Below, piece after piece: positions 17,080 to 24,619 of a DNA stretch of 64,000 bases. Origin of the DNA: Archangium lansingense (lineage in GTDB: Bacteria; Myxococcota; Myxococcia; Myxococcales; Myxococcaceae); NCBI RefSeq assembly GCF_026626635.1, contig NZ_JAPNKA010000001.1:12074501-12138500 (forward strand). The letters run 5' to 3'. The notes under the pieces are model-generated. The model saw only the letters and a program-made list of their open reading frames with translations, had not been told where the DNA came from and did not search any database. The translations under genes and the position numbers were made by a program. Within the stretch, counting starts at the first letter, position 1. Each line of letters opens with the position of its first letter.

Positions 17080-17412
17080 CTACTTCCGGCGAAGCAACCG
17101 GGAGAGCAGCAGTCCCTCGAGGTCCCTTCTCCCATCCAGAACCGCGAGCACCAGTACCCGGTCCGTCCCCACGCGGTAGATGATGCGCCAGGGGCGGACG
17201 ATGAGCTCTCGATAGAGCCGGATGTTTCGTTGGGCGAGCTCCGGAACCACCCGCCCCCGGAGTGGCATTGATTCCAGCCGTTTCGCGGCCTGCTCCAGCC
17301 GCTCCAAGACGGCGAGTGCCACTCCCGGCTCATCTTGCTCGATGTAGTCGAGCAACTCATCGAGGTCGGTGCGCGCGACTTCCGCCCATTCGACCGCGTA
17401 GCGCCGCCCCAT
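17080..17412 (-). CDS. RelE/ParE-family toxin
   Basis: A 110-residue protein of the ParE/RelE superfamily: VEWAEVARTDLDELLDYIEQDEP at the N-terminus, the central helix LERLEQAAKRLESMPLRGRVVPEL, and the strands YRELIVRPWRIIYRV and VLVLAVLDGRRDLEGLL. ParE members poison gyrase and RelE members cut mRNA on ribosomes; the sequence cannot decide. It follows the antitoxin gene by only 2 bp between stop and start, the usual order for such modules. Confidence 0.88.
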   Translation of the reverse strand: MGRRYAVEWAEVARTDLDELLDYIEQDEPGVALAVLERLEQAAKRLESMPLRGRVVPELAQRNIRLYRELIVRPWRIIYRVGTDRVLVLAVLDGRRDLEGLLLSRLLRRK

Positions 17413-17414
17413 GC

Positions 17415-17693
17415 CTACTTCTCCCGGGCGAGCCGCCGCCGTGCACGCACGAACACTTCCGACTGAGGTATCGTGCGCCCCGCCTGCACATCCGCCTCAC
17501 CCTGGGAGGTGAGTTGGAGGAGCAGCGAGGCATCGCGGAGGGCCTCGTAGGTGGCAACGTCCAGGACAACCGCCTGGGCCTCCCCGTTCTGCGTGATGAC
17601 GACGGGCCTGCGCGAGCGCTTCACCTCCCGCAGCAGTTCCGCGGCGCGGGTCTTCATGTAGGTCACCGGCTTGATGTCCTCGGTCAGCTTCAT
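17415..17693 (-). CDS. Phd/YefM-family antitoxin
   Basis: A 92-residue antitoxin: IKPVTYMKTRAAELLREVKRSRRPVVITQNGEAQAVVLDVATYEAL is the DNA-binding Phd/YefM fold, and the C-terminal ~35 residues (QGEADVQAGRTIPQSEVFVRARRRLAREK) form the toxin-wrapping tail. The ATG at 17693 gives the correct family N-terminus; the frame open further upstream is a shadow of the ABC transporter gene. It should bind its own promoter in the 141-bp divergent gap to the ABC operon and repress the pair. Confidence 0.9.
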   Translation of the reverse strand: MKLTEDIKPVTYMKTRAAELLREVKRSRRPVVITQNGEAQAVVLDVATYEALRDASLLLQLTSQGEADVQAGRTIPQSEVFVRARRRLAREK

Positions 17694-17834
17694 GCGCCCG
17701 CCTCCAGTTCCTGGAACAGTACCAACTCCAGGTCCAGGCCGCACGGCCTCCCTCAGGGCAGGCGGGCTGACGAGGACCTGTTTCTCACACGGAAGGTGCG
17801 TGGGGCCCGCGCATACGTTAGGCACTCCTCCCGC

Positions 17835-18533
17835 ATGTCCCCCGCCCAGCCCGTAGTCGAGCTCCACGACGTCTCCAAGTCCTACTCCGAGGGCGATGCC
17901 GTCCGCGAGGTCCTCTCCAACGTGCGGCTCACCCTGCACGCGGGCGAGTTCGTCGTGCTGCTCGGCCGCAGCGGCTCGGGGAAGTCCACGCTTCTCAACC
18001 TCATCAGCGGCATCGACCTGCCCTCGCGGGGCATGGTGCGTGTCGATGGCCGCGAGCTCGTCACCCTGAGCGAGCACGAGCGCACCCTGCTGCGCCGCGA
18101 ACGCATCGGCTTCATCTTCCAGGCTTTCAACCTGCTGCCCACTCTCACGGTGGAGGAGAACATCCTCCTGCCACTGGAGCTCACCGGACGCGCGGGCCCC
18201 GCTTCGAGCAACCGGGTGCGCGAGCTGCTCGACACGGTGGGCCTGGGCAACCGGGCCGCGAGCTTCCCCGACCGGCTCTCCGGCGGCGAGCAGCAGCGAG
18301 TGGCCGTGGCCCGCGCCCTCGCCCATACCCCGCCCCTGCTGCTGGCCGACGAGCCCACCGGCAACCTCGATGAGCAGACGGGACGCAAGGTGTTGGACCT
18401 GCTCGAGGGCCTCACACGCCGCGAGAAGGCCTGCGCGCTCATCGTCACCCACGACCCGGGCCTCGTCGCACGAGCGGACCGCGTGCTGTCATTGGAGACA
18501 GGCCGGCTGCTGGAGCGGGAGGCCCGCGCGTGA
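17835..18533 (+). CDS. ABC transporter ATP-binding protein (LolD/MacB-like)
   Basis: A 232-residue ATPase with Walker A GRSGSGKST (44-52), Q-loop FIFQAFNLLP, signature LSGGEQQR, Walker B LLLADEPTGNLD and the switch His in IVTHDP. NLLPTLTVEENILLPLEL and the downstream FtsX-type permease place it with the LolD/MacB/AttE group that moves lipids, lipoproteins or peptides without classic substrate import. The ATG at 17835 was chosen because homologues start just before VVELHDVSKSY. The GTG of the permease overlaps its stop by 4 bp. Confidence 0.92.
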   Translation: MSPAQPVVELHDVSKSYSEGDAVREVLSNVRLTLHAGEFVVLLGRSGSGKSTLLNLISGIDLPSRGMVRVDGRELVTLSEHERTLLRRERIGFIFQAFNLLPTLTVEENILLPLELTGRAGPASSNRVRELLDTVGLGNRAASFPDRLSGGEQQRVAVARALAHTPPLLLADEPTGNLDEQTGRKVLDLLEGLTRREKACALIVTHDPGLVARADRVLSLETGRLLEREARA

Positions 18534-21082
18534 GACAGCGTCTCCTGGTCCGCGCCAGCCTGCGCCACCTGGGCAGCCACCCGTGGCTGACCGCCCTGTC
18601 CCTGCTGGGCATCGCGCTGGGCGTGGCGGTGGTGGTGTCCATCGACCTCGCCAACGCGAGCGCCATGCGCGCCTTCGAGCGCTCCACTGACACGGTGGCG
18701 GGCCGCGCCACCCACCAGCTCGTCGGTGGGCCCTCGGGGCTGCCCGAGTCGGTGTACCGCGACGTGCGCCTGCTGCCCGGAGCGCCCGTGTCCGCCCCGG
18801 TGGTGGAGGGCCACGTGCGCGCGAGGAGTGGAGACCAGCGCATCCTCACCGTGCTCGGAGTGGACCCCTTCGCCGAGGCCCCCTTTCGCTCCTTCGTGCC
18901 GAGGGGCGGTGGCAGGGTGGACATGGGCACCTTCCTCACCGAGCCCGGTGCCGTTCTCCTCACCCAGCGCACGGCCCAGGCGCTGGGGGTGAAGGCCGGA
19001 GAGCCGCTCGTGGTAGGCGTGGAAGGCGTGGCGAAGCAGCTGCGCGTGGTGACGCTGCTCCAGCCCGGAGACGAGAACAGCACCCGGGCGATGGAGGGCC
19101 TGGTGCTCACCGACGTCTCCACGGCGCAGGAAGTGCTCGGCCAGGTGGGGCACCTCTCGCGCATCGACCTGAAGCTGCCGGATGGCAAGGCGGGAGAAGC
19201 CCAACTGGCGACCCTGCGCCCGCTGCTGCCCGAGGGCGTCGAAGTGGTGCGCCCCCGGGCACGCGGCAATGCGGTGGAGCAGATGACGCGGGCGTTCCGC
19301 ACCAACCTCACCGCGCTGTCGCTGCTGGCGCTCGTGGTGGGAACGTTCCTCATCTACAACACGATGACCTTCTCCGTGGTGCAGCGGCGCGAGCAGCTCG
19401 GCCGGCTGCGCGCGGTGGGCATCACCCGGCGTGAGCTCTTCGCCCTGGTGCTCGGAGAAGCCGCGGTGCTGGGCGTGGTGGGCACGGTGGCGGGACTGCT
19501 GCTGGGCGTAATGATGGGGCGAGGGCTGGTTGAGCTCGTCACCCGGACGCTCAACGACCTGTACCTCGTGGTGAGTGTGCGCGGCCTCTCGCTGGAACCC
19601 TTCACACTGGCCAAGGGAGTGCTGCTGGGACTGGGCGCGACGCTCGCCGCCGCGTTGCTGCCCGCGTGGGAGGCCGCACGCTCGGCGCCCGCGGTGACCC
19701 TGCGCCGCTCCACCCTGGAGGACGTGTCGCGCAACCGGGCGCCCCGGCTCGCGCTGCTGGGATTGCTCGTGCTCGCGCTGGGCGTGGGGCTGCTGGCCCT
19801 GCCTACTCCCGAGCTGCTGCCGGCCTACGGTGGCCTCTTCTCGGTACTCCTCGGCTCGTCGCTGCTGGTGCCCTGGTTGACGGGAAGGCTTGCGGGCCTG
19901 GCCGCGGGTCCCTTGGGACGCCCCTTCGGACTGCTGGGGCGCATGGCCGCGCGAGGCGTGACATCGAACCTCAGCCGCACCGCCGTGGCCCTGGCGGCAC
20001 TCATGGTGGCGGTGGCCACCACGGTGGGCGTGGGCCTCATGGTGACGAGCTTCCGCGGCACGGTGGTGGACTGGCTGGAGTCCTCGTTGCAGGCGGACGT
20101 CTACGTCTCCCCGCCCGCGCTCGTCACCCGGCGAGGTGGAGCCACCTTCGCGCCAGGCCTCGCCGAGCAGGTGCGCGCCACGCCTGGAGTGGCCAGCAGC
20201 AGCACCATCCGCACGGTGCAGGTGCGTGTAGATGGCGTGCCCACGGACGTGCGCGCGATGGACTTCGGCAACACCCCGGTGCGCCCCTACCGCTTCAAGG
20301 AGGGAGACCCGGCACGCGTGTGGAAGGAGCTGGAGGCACCAGACGCCGTCCTCGTCTCCGAGCCCTTCGCCTTCCACCGCCGGCTGGGCGTAGGCGGCAC
20401 GATAGAGCTGGCCACGGACCAGGGCCCGCGCCGCTTCCGCGTGGTGGGCGTGTACTTCGACTATGGCTCGGACACGGGCACGGTGCTGATGCTGCGCGAC
20501 ACGTACCTGCTCCACTTCGAGGATGCGCGCGTCAGTGGCGTGGCCCTCTATGCCGCGCCCGGGCAGGACGTGGACGAGCTCGTGGCCCGAGTGCGCGAGC
20601 GCGCCGGGAACGTGCAGGCGCTGGGCGTCCAGTCCAACCGCGCGCTGCGTGAGCTGTCCCTGGAGGTGTTCGACCGCACCTTCACCATCACCCATGTGCT
20701 GCGGCTGCTCGCGGTGGGCGTGGCCTTCATCGGCGTGTTGAGCGCGCTGATGGCGTTGCAGCTCGAACGGGCGCGCGAGCTGGCGGTGCTGCGCGCCACC
20801 GGCCTCACCCCGCGCCAGCTCTGGGGCCTCGTGTCCCTCCAGACGGGGCTGCTGGGCCTGCTCGCGGGGCTGTTCTCGCTGCCGCTCGGCGTGGCGCTCG
20901 CGTACGTGCTCGTCCATGTCATCAACCAGCGCTCCTTCGGGTGGACGCTGCAACTGCTCGTCACCGGAGACGTGCTCACCCAGGCGATGGTGCTCGCACT
21001 GTCAGCGGCGGCGCTCGCGGGCCTGTACCCGTCCTGGAAGATGTCGCGCGCCAACCCCGCCCTGGCGCTGAGGGAGGAGTGA
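18530..21082 (+). CDS. ABC transporter permease with two FtsX domains
   Basis: An 850-residue membrane protein built as two tandem units: an N-terminal helix (LTALSLLGIALGVAVVVSI), a large extracytoplasmic domain, a three-helix FtsX block (LLALVVGTFLIYNTM..., LGEAAVLGVVGTVAGLLLGV, LGATLAAALLPAWEA), then a second copy of the plan with VALAALMVAVATTVGVGLMV, another periplasmic domain and a final FtsX block (LLAVGVAFIGVLSALMAL, GLLGLLAGLFSLPLGVAL, ALSAAALAGLYPSWKM). It fuses the two permease halves that are separate in Att-type systems. It is encoded between the ATPase and the CrtC/AttH-like gene, 4 bp from the latter. Confidence 0.9.
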   Translation: MRQRLLVRASLRHLGSHPWLTALSLLGIALGVAVVVSIDLANASAMRAFERSTDTVAGRATHQLVGGPSGLPESVYRDVRLLPGAPVSAPVVEGHVRARSGDQRILTVLGVDPFAEAPFRSFVPRGGGRVDMGTFLTEPGAVLLTQRTAQALGVKAGEPLVVGVEGVAKQLRVVTLLQPGDENSTRAMEGLVLTDVSTAQEVLGQVGHLSRIDLKLPDGKAGEAQLATLRPLLPEGVEVVRPRARGNAVEQMTRAFRTNLTALSLLALVVGTFLIYNTMTFSVVQRREQLGRLRAVGITRRELFALVLGEAAVLGVVGTVAGLLLGVMMGRGLVELVTRTLNDLYLVVSVRGLSLEPFTLAKGVLLGLGATLAAALLPAWEAARSAPAVTLRRSTLEDVSRNRAPRLALLGLLVLALGVGLLALPTPELLPAYGGLFSVLLGSSLLVPWLTGRLAGLAAGPLGRPFGLLGRMAARGVTSNLSRTAVALAALMVAVATTVGVGLMVTSFRGTVVDWLESSLQADVYVSPPALVTRRGGATFAPGLAEQVRATPGVASSSTIRTVQVRVDGVPTDVRAMDFGNTPVRPYRFKEGDPARVWKELEAPDAVLVSEPFAFHRRLGVGGTIELATDQGPRRFRVVGVYFDYGSDTGTVLMLRDTYLLHFEDARVSGVALYAAPGQDVDELVARVRERAGNVQALGVQSNRALRELSLEVFDRTFTITHVLRLLAVGVAFIGVLSALMALQLERARELAVLRATGLTPRQLWGLVSLQTGLLGLLAGLFSLPLGVALAYVLVHVINQRSFGWTLQLLVTGDVLTQAMVLALSAAALAGLYPSWKMSRANPALALREE

Positions 21083-21086
21083 GGCG

Positions 21087-22265
21087 ATGCGCGGACGCGG
21101 ACTCGTCATCGGCGTAGCGGTGGTGCTCGTAGGGCTCGCGACGGGCGCGGCCTATGTCACCCGGGACACGTCGCCGCCCCTGGAGAACGCACCGAGGCTG
21201 AAGGTGTCGGAAGTGCTCGGAGGCAAGGCTGGCACGGAGGGCTACACGCGGGCCTTCGAGCCCCGGGAGTTCCACTTCCCCGAGGACCACGGGCCCCACT
21301 CCGGTTTCCGCGCCGAGTGGTGGTACTGGACGGGCAACCTCTCCACGGCGGACGGGCGCGACTTCGGCTACCAGTTCACCCTCTTCCGCAGCGCACTGAC
21401 CCCTGAGGGCAAGGAGCGCACATCGGCGTGGGGCTCGCAGGCCATCTACATGGGACACTTGGCACTCTCGGACATCGGCGGCGGGCGATTCCACGCCACC
21501 GAGCGCTTCAGCCGCGAGGCGCTCGGGTTGTCGGGCGCACGGGCCGAGCCCTTCCGGGTGTGGCTGGAGGACTGGAGCGCGGAGGCCACCGGGGACGAGG
21601 CCCTGCCCCTGCGACTCACCGCCCAGGGTAAGGACGTGTCGCTGTCGCTGGTGCTGGAGGCCGGCAAGCCGCTGGTGCTCCAGGGCGACCGGGGCCTCAG
21701 CCAGAAGGGGCCCGAGCCGGGCAACGCCTCCTATTACTACTCACTCACCCGCATGCCCACGCGCGGACAGGTGACGGTGGACGGCCGAGCCTACGAGGTG
21801 ACGGGCCAGAGTTGGATGGACCGCGAGTGGAGCTCCAGCGCGCTCGGCCAGGAGCAGGTGGGCTGGGACTGGTTCTCGCTCCAGCTCTCGGACGGCAGCG
21901 AGCTCATGGTCTACCAACTCCGCCGGCGCGACGGCACAGCGGACCCGTTCAGCGCGGGCACCCTCGTCCCCGCGCAGGGCGAGCCAGTTCGCCTGTCACT
22001 CGAGGACCTGCGGCTGGAAGTGACGGACACCTGGAAGAGCCCTCATAGCGGCGTGGAGTACCCGGCCCGCTGGCGGCTCGCGGTGCCCTCGCGTGGTCTG
22101 ACACTGGACATTACGCCCGCGCTCGCGGACCAAGAGCTGCCGGTGACTGTGCGCTACTGGGAGGGCTCGGTACGCTTCTCGGGTACGCACGCGGGCCAGC
22201 CGGTACAGGGCCGTGGCTACGTCGAGCTGACGGGCTACGGCGACACGCCCCCTCCAGGACGCTGA
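21087..22265 (+). CDS. AttH/CrtC-like lipocalin-fold protein, exported
   Basis: A 392-residue protein with an N-terminal signal anchor (GLVIGVAVVLVGLATGAAYV) and the CrtC/AttH (carotenoid 1,2-hydratase-like) double-lipocalin fold: FHFPEDHGPHSGFRAEWWYWTGNL, GYQFTLFR, AIYMGHLALSD, SYYYSLTRM, GQSWMDREWSSS and GWDWFSLQLSDG are the diagnostic blocks. AttH proteins encoded with Att-type ABC transporters are thought to handle hydrophobic cargo in the periplasm. It follows the permease by 4 bp, completing an AttE-(FG)-H-like operon. Confidence 0.88.
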   Translation: MRGRGLVIGVAVVLVGLATGAAYVTRDTSPPLENAPRLKVSEVLGGKAGTEGYTRAFEPREFHFPEDHGPHSGFRAEWWYWTGNLSTADGRDFGYQFTLFRSALTPEGKERTSAWGSQAIYMGHLALSDIGGGRFHATERFSREALGLSGARAEPFRVWLEDWSAEATGDEALPLRLTAQGKDVSLSLVLEAGKPLVLQGDRGLSQKGPEPGNASYYYSLTRMPTRGQVTVDGRAYEVTGQSWMDREWSSSALGQEQVGWDWFSLQLSDGSELMVYQLRRRDGTADPFSAGTLVPAQGEPVRLSLEDLRLEVTDTWKSPHSGVEYPARWRLAVPSRGLTLDITPALADQELPVTVRYWEGSVRFSGTHAGQPVQGRGYVELTGYGDTPPPGR

Positions 22266-22310
22266 GGGAAAACCGGCGGTGTGAAACCGCGTCCGACGGG
22301 AGGCAGCACC

Positions 22311-22718
22311 ATGCCGCGGCCGCACGAGTGGACATTCGGAACGCACCAGGCCTGGCTCGAGTCACCGGACGTGCTGTGGATGAAGATCCGTGGCGCGACC
22401 ACGCTCGAGGACGGCGTCGCCATTCTGGAGATCTACCGCGAGGTGGGTAGCCACCAGCGCTTCTACCTGGTGACGGACCTCTCGGAAGCCACCACCATCG
22501 ACCTGAAGGCCCGGGACCACGTCTCCTGGAACTCCCACACGGAGTGGTTCCACGGCGCCATCTACATCGGAGCGGGACTGGTCCAACGAGCCGTGGCCAA
22601 CAGCATGAGCTTCTTCCACTCGCTCACTGGCAAGGCGACCCTGCCCCAGCATTTCGTTTCGACAGAGAACGAAGCACGCGCGCTCATCGCCGACGAACGC
22701 TCCCTGCTGGACAGATGA
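22311..22718 (+). CDS. STAS/SpoIIAA-like protein, copy 1
   Basis: A 135-residue soluble protein of the SpoIIAA/STAS-like kind: EWTFGTHQAWLESPDVLWMKIRG, a helix TLEDGVAILEIYREVG, the strand FYLVTDLSEATTIDLKARDH and an end segment HFVSTENEARALIADER. It is about half identical to the gene 66 bp downstream and clearly its tandem paralogue. The ATG at 22311 was preferred over the GTG at 22281 because a GGGAGG Shine-Dalgarno sits 7 nt before it and the length then matches the second copy. Family function (partner binding in a regulatory switch) is inferred from fold only. Confidence 0.65.
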   Translation: MPRPHEWTFGTHQAWLESPDVLWMKIRGATTLEDGVAILEIYREVGSHQRFYLVTDLSEATTIDLKARDHVSWNSHTEWFHGAIYIGAGLVQRAVANSMSFFHSLTGKATLPQHFVSTENEARALIADERSLLDR

Positions 22719-22784
22719 GGCGAGTCCCGCTCGCTCGCTCCACCCTGACGGGTAGGATGGTCACAACCGTCATCGGGGGGTTAC

Positions 22785-23201
22785 ATGAGCATCCGCCGCG
22801 AGTGGAAGTTCGGGACGCACTCCGCCCATTTCGAGCAGCCAGACATCCTATGGGTGAGCATTCAAGGAGAGACCACCCTGCAGGACGCCATCGCCGCGTT
22901 GGAGCTCTACAAAGAGCTGGGGAGCCAGAGTCCCTTCTACGTGGTGACGGACCTCACGGAGGCCACCTCCTTCGAGGCGGAGGCTCGGGAGCACACCACC
23001 AAGAGCATCAACCCGAGCTGGTTCCTCGGCTCCGTCTATATCGGAGCGGGCTTCGTGCAGAAGGCCCTGGCCAAGAGCCTGGCCTTCGTGCACGCCATGA
23101 CGGGAAGGCTCACCTTCGACATGCACTTCGTCTCCACGGAGCAGGAGGCCCGCGAGCTCATCGCCCGCGAGCGCGTCCAGCGCAGCACGAGGGTCGCCTA
23201 G
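22785..23201 (+). CDS. STAS/SpoIIAA-like protein, copy 2
   Basis: A 138-residue paralogue of the preceding gene. The shared frame is EWKFGTHSAHFEQPDILWVSIQGETTLQDAIAALELYKELGSQSPFYVVTDLTEAT, the IYIGAGFVQKALAKS segment and FVSTEQEAREL near the end. A GGGGGG stretch lies just upstream of the ATG, within GTCATCGGGGGGTTAC. The last 4 bases overlap the 3' end of the convergent hydrolase gene. Function unknown; tandem duplication suggests diverged or paired partners. Confidence 0.65.
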   Translation: MSIRREWKFGTHSAHFEQPDILWVSIQGETTLQDAIAALELYKELGSQSPFYVVTDLTEATSFEAEAREHTTKSINPSWFLGSVYIGAGFVQKALAKSLAFVHAMTGRLTFDMHFVSTEQEARELIARERVQRSTRVA

Positions 23202-23905
23202 AACACGGACAGCTGTTCCACCGGCTCGTCACGCGCCTCCAGCGGGCGCGTGTTGTAGGCGAGCGACTCCGTCAGACGCGCGGGCTTCTCGGCGCGCGGA
23301 GACGTCATCAGCCGGATGAAAGCCTCATGGTCCAACCGCAGGCGCGGGTTGGTGAGACGCTCGTGGCCAATGGTGCTGAACGTCCGCCCGCCATAGTCGT
23401 GCGCGGGAAACACGAGCAGCTCCCCTGGCAACGACAGTAGCCGCTGGAGGCTGAGGTACTCGGCCTCGGCGTCGCCTGTCGGCAGATCCGTCCGGCCCGT
23501 GGCGCCGATGAGCAACGTATCGCCGGTGAGCACCCGGTCCTCCATCACCAGCACCAGTGCGTCCGAGGTGTGCCCGGGGCTCGCCCAGACGGTCAGGTGC
23601 ACATCGCCCACCGCCAGCACCTCGCCATCATGCAGCGGCCGTTGCACCGACCCCTCGGGAGCCCCCGCATGCACCGCTCCCGTCATCCGCGCCAGCTCCC
23701 GGCCTCCGGACAGATGGTCCGCGTGCGTATGCGTGTCCACCACCATCGTCAGCCGGAGCTGATCCTTCGCCAGCCGCTGCATGTAGCCGGGCACCAGTTC
23801 CAGCACCGGGTCCACGATGAGCGCCTGGCGTGTTCGCGGGCTGACGATGAGGTACGTGCGACAGCTCGCCCCACCGTTCAGCTCCTCGAAGATGAACCCC
23901 ATCAT
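23198..23905 (-). CDS. ETHE1-like persulfide dioxygenase (MBL fold)
   Basis: A 235-residue metallo-beta-lactamase-fold protein. Metal ligands are complete: H59, H61, D63 and H64 in THTHADH, H112 in SPGHTSD, D129 in LTGDT and H169 in FPAHDY. IGATGRTDLPTGDAEAEYLSL and YGGRTFSTIGHERLTNPRL are typical of ETHE1/persulfide dioxygenases, which oxidise glutathione persulfide with O2 using one Fe(II). The start MMGFIF at 23905 has a GGGAGGGAG Shine-Dalgarno; the much longer frame upstream is not protein-like. It stands alone without rhodanese or Sqr genes nearby. Confidence 0.88.
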   Translation of the reverse strand: MMGFIFEELNGGASCRTYLIVSPRTRQALIVDPVLELVPGYMQRLAKDQLRLTMVVDTHTHADHLSGGRELARMTGAVHAGAPEGSVQRPLHDGEVLAVGDVHLTVWASPGHTSDALVLVMEDRVLTGDTLLIGATGRTDLPTGDAEAEYLSLQRLLSLPGELLVFPAHDYGGRTFSTIGHERLTNPRLRLDHEAFIRLMTSPRAEKPARLTESLAYNTRPLEARDEPVEQLSVF

Positions 23906-24183
23906 CCACTCCCTCCCTCTCCCGGGTGCGCTACCGCCTCCGGGACACGGGCAAGGTAGGCATTGCCCACGCGCGGCACGGCCGGACGGGGCCCCGAAGG
24001 TCCCGAGACGCCACACAGTTGACGGTCTGGAGGCCGAGCGCAGAGGCGCCGTCCGAACGGTGAGCGAGCAGCCAGGCCCCGGCTCGCACGCAGGCTGACC
24101 CGAGCCCTCTCTGCCCCCAGTTTGAGAGCCAACACGCACCGCGGGACTGGACTCGCGGGTGACACCTCAACGGGAGCAACAGC

Positions 24184-24393
24184 ATGGCCCTCGCCCAGAA
24201 GGCATTCGGCGTATGGCTTCTCTCGAAGTTCATCCAGAAGCACCGCCGTCCCTGGTACCGGCGCAACCCCTACGCCCGGCGCCCCGCGGCGGGATTCCTG
24301 CACGGACTCACCCCGCTGGGCCGTATCAGCCTCGGGGGCCTCGCGCTCCTCACCGCGCGCCGTCTCATGGGCCGCCGGCAGATTCCCGCCTGA
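24184..24393 (+). CDS. Small basic hypothetical protein, 69 aa
   Basis: A 69-residue, strongly basic protein (LSKFIQKHRRPWYRRNPYARRPAAG) with a weakly hydrophobic C-terminal half (RISLGGLALLTARRLMG) that could be a short membrane-associated helix. A CGGGAG element precedes the ATG by about 7 nt. The upstream 23906-24183 gap shows nothing else recognisable. No family recognised; coding status is moderately supported by the Shine-Dalgarno and composition. Confidence 0.5.
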   Translation: MALAQKAFGVWLLSKFIQKHRRPWYRRNPYARRPAAGFLHGLTPLGRISLGGLALLTARRLMGRRQIPA

Positions 24394-24487
24394 TGAGAGT
24401 CCCCCACCCCCTTTCTCTCCAGAGGGAGGGGGCCCCCTTTGGAGAGTTGGGGACTTGCCTTGCTCTGTCCCCAGGGGTCGCCGGAGA

Positions 24488-24619
24488 ATGCAGCCCTTGT
24501 TCACCCACGCTGGGTGGGCGATGGCGGTACCGGAGCGTTTCACCCGCCGCGACCCGAAGTCGTGGCCGCACCAGCGGGTGAAGGTGCAACCGCCGCCCGA
24601 AGGAGAGCCGACACGTTGA
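24488..24619 (+). CDS. Candidate 43-aa ORF coupled to the ketosynthase-like gene
   Basis: A short ORF, MQPLFTHAGWAMAVPERFTR and onward to GEPTR, that stops in a TTGA overlap with the TTG start of the next gene. CGGAG sits immediately before its ATG. The Pro/Trp/Arg composition is protein-like rather than shadow-like. It may be a real leader or partner peptide of the ketosynthase-like protein; no family recognised. Confidence 0.4.
   Translation: MQPLFTHAGWAMAVPERFTRRDPKSWPHQRVKVQPPPEGEPTR

Noticed and set aside
17882..20953. Very long minus-strand ORF (1023 codons) opposite the ABC transporter genes
   Set aside because: Its His/Gln/Arg-rich translation is a shadow of GC-rich codon use; the plus strand encodes complete ATPase and FtsX proteins.
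24394..24487. Another copy of the 35-bp palindrome near 24410-24440
   Set aside because: It is G/C-run-rich with a partial hairpin but lacks the GGGAGAGGG arm and GGGTGAGGGT tail.
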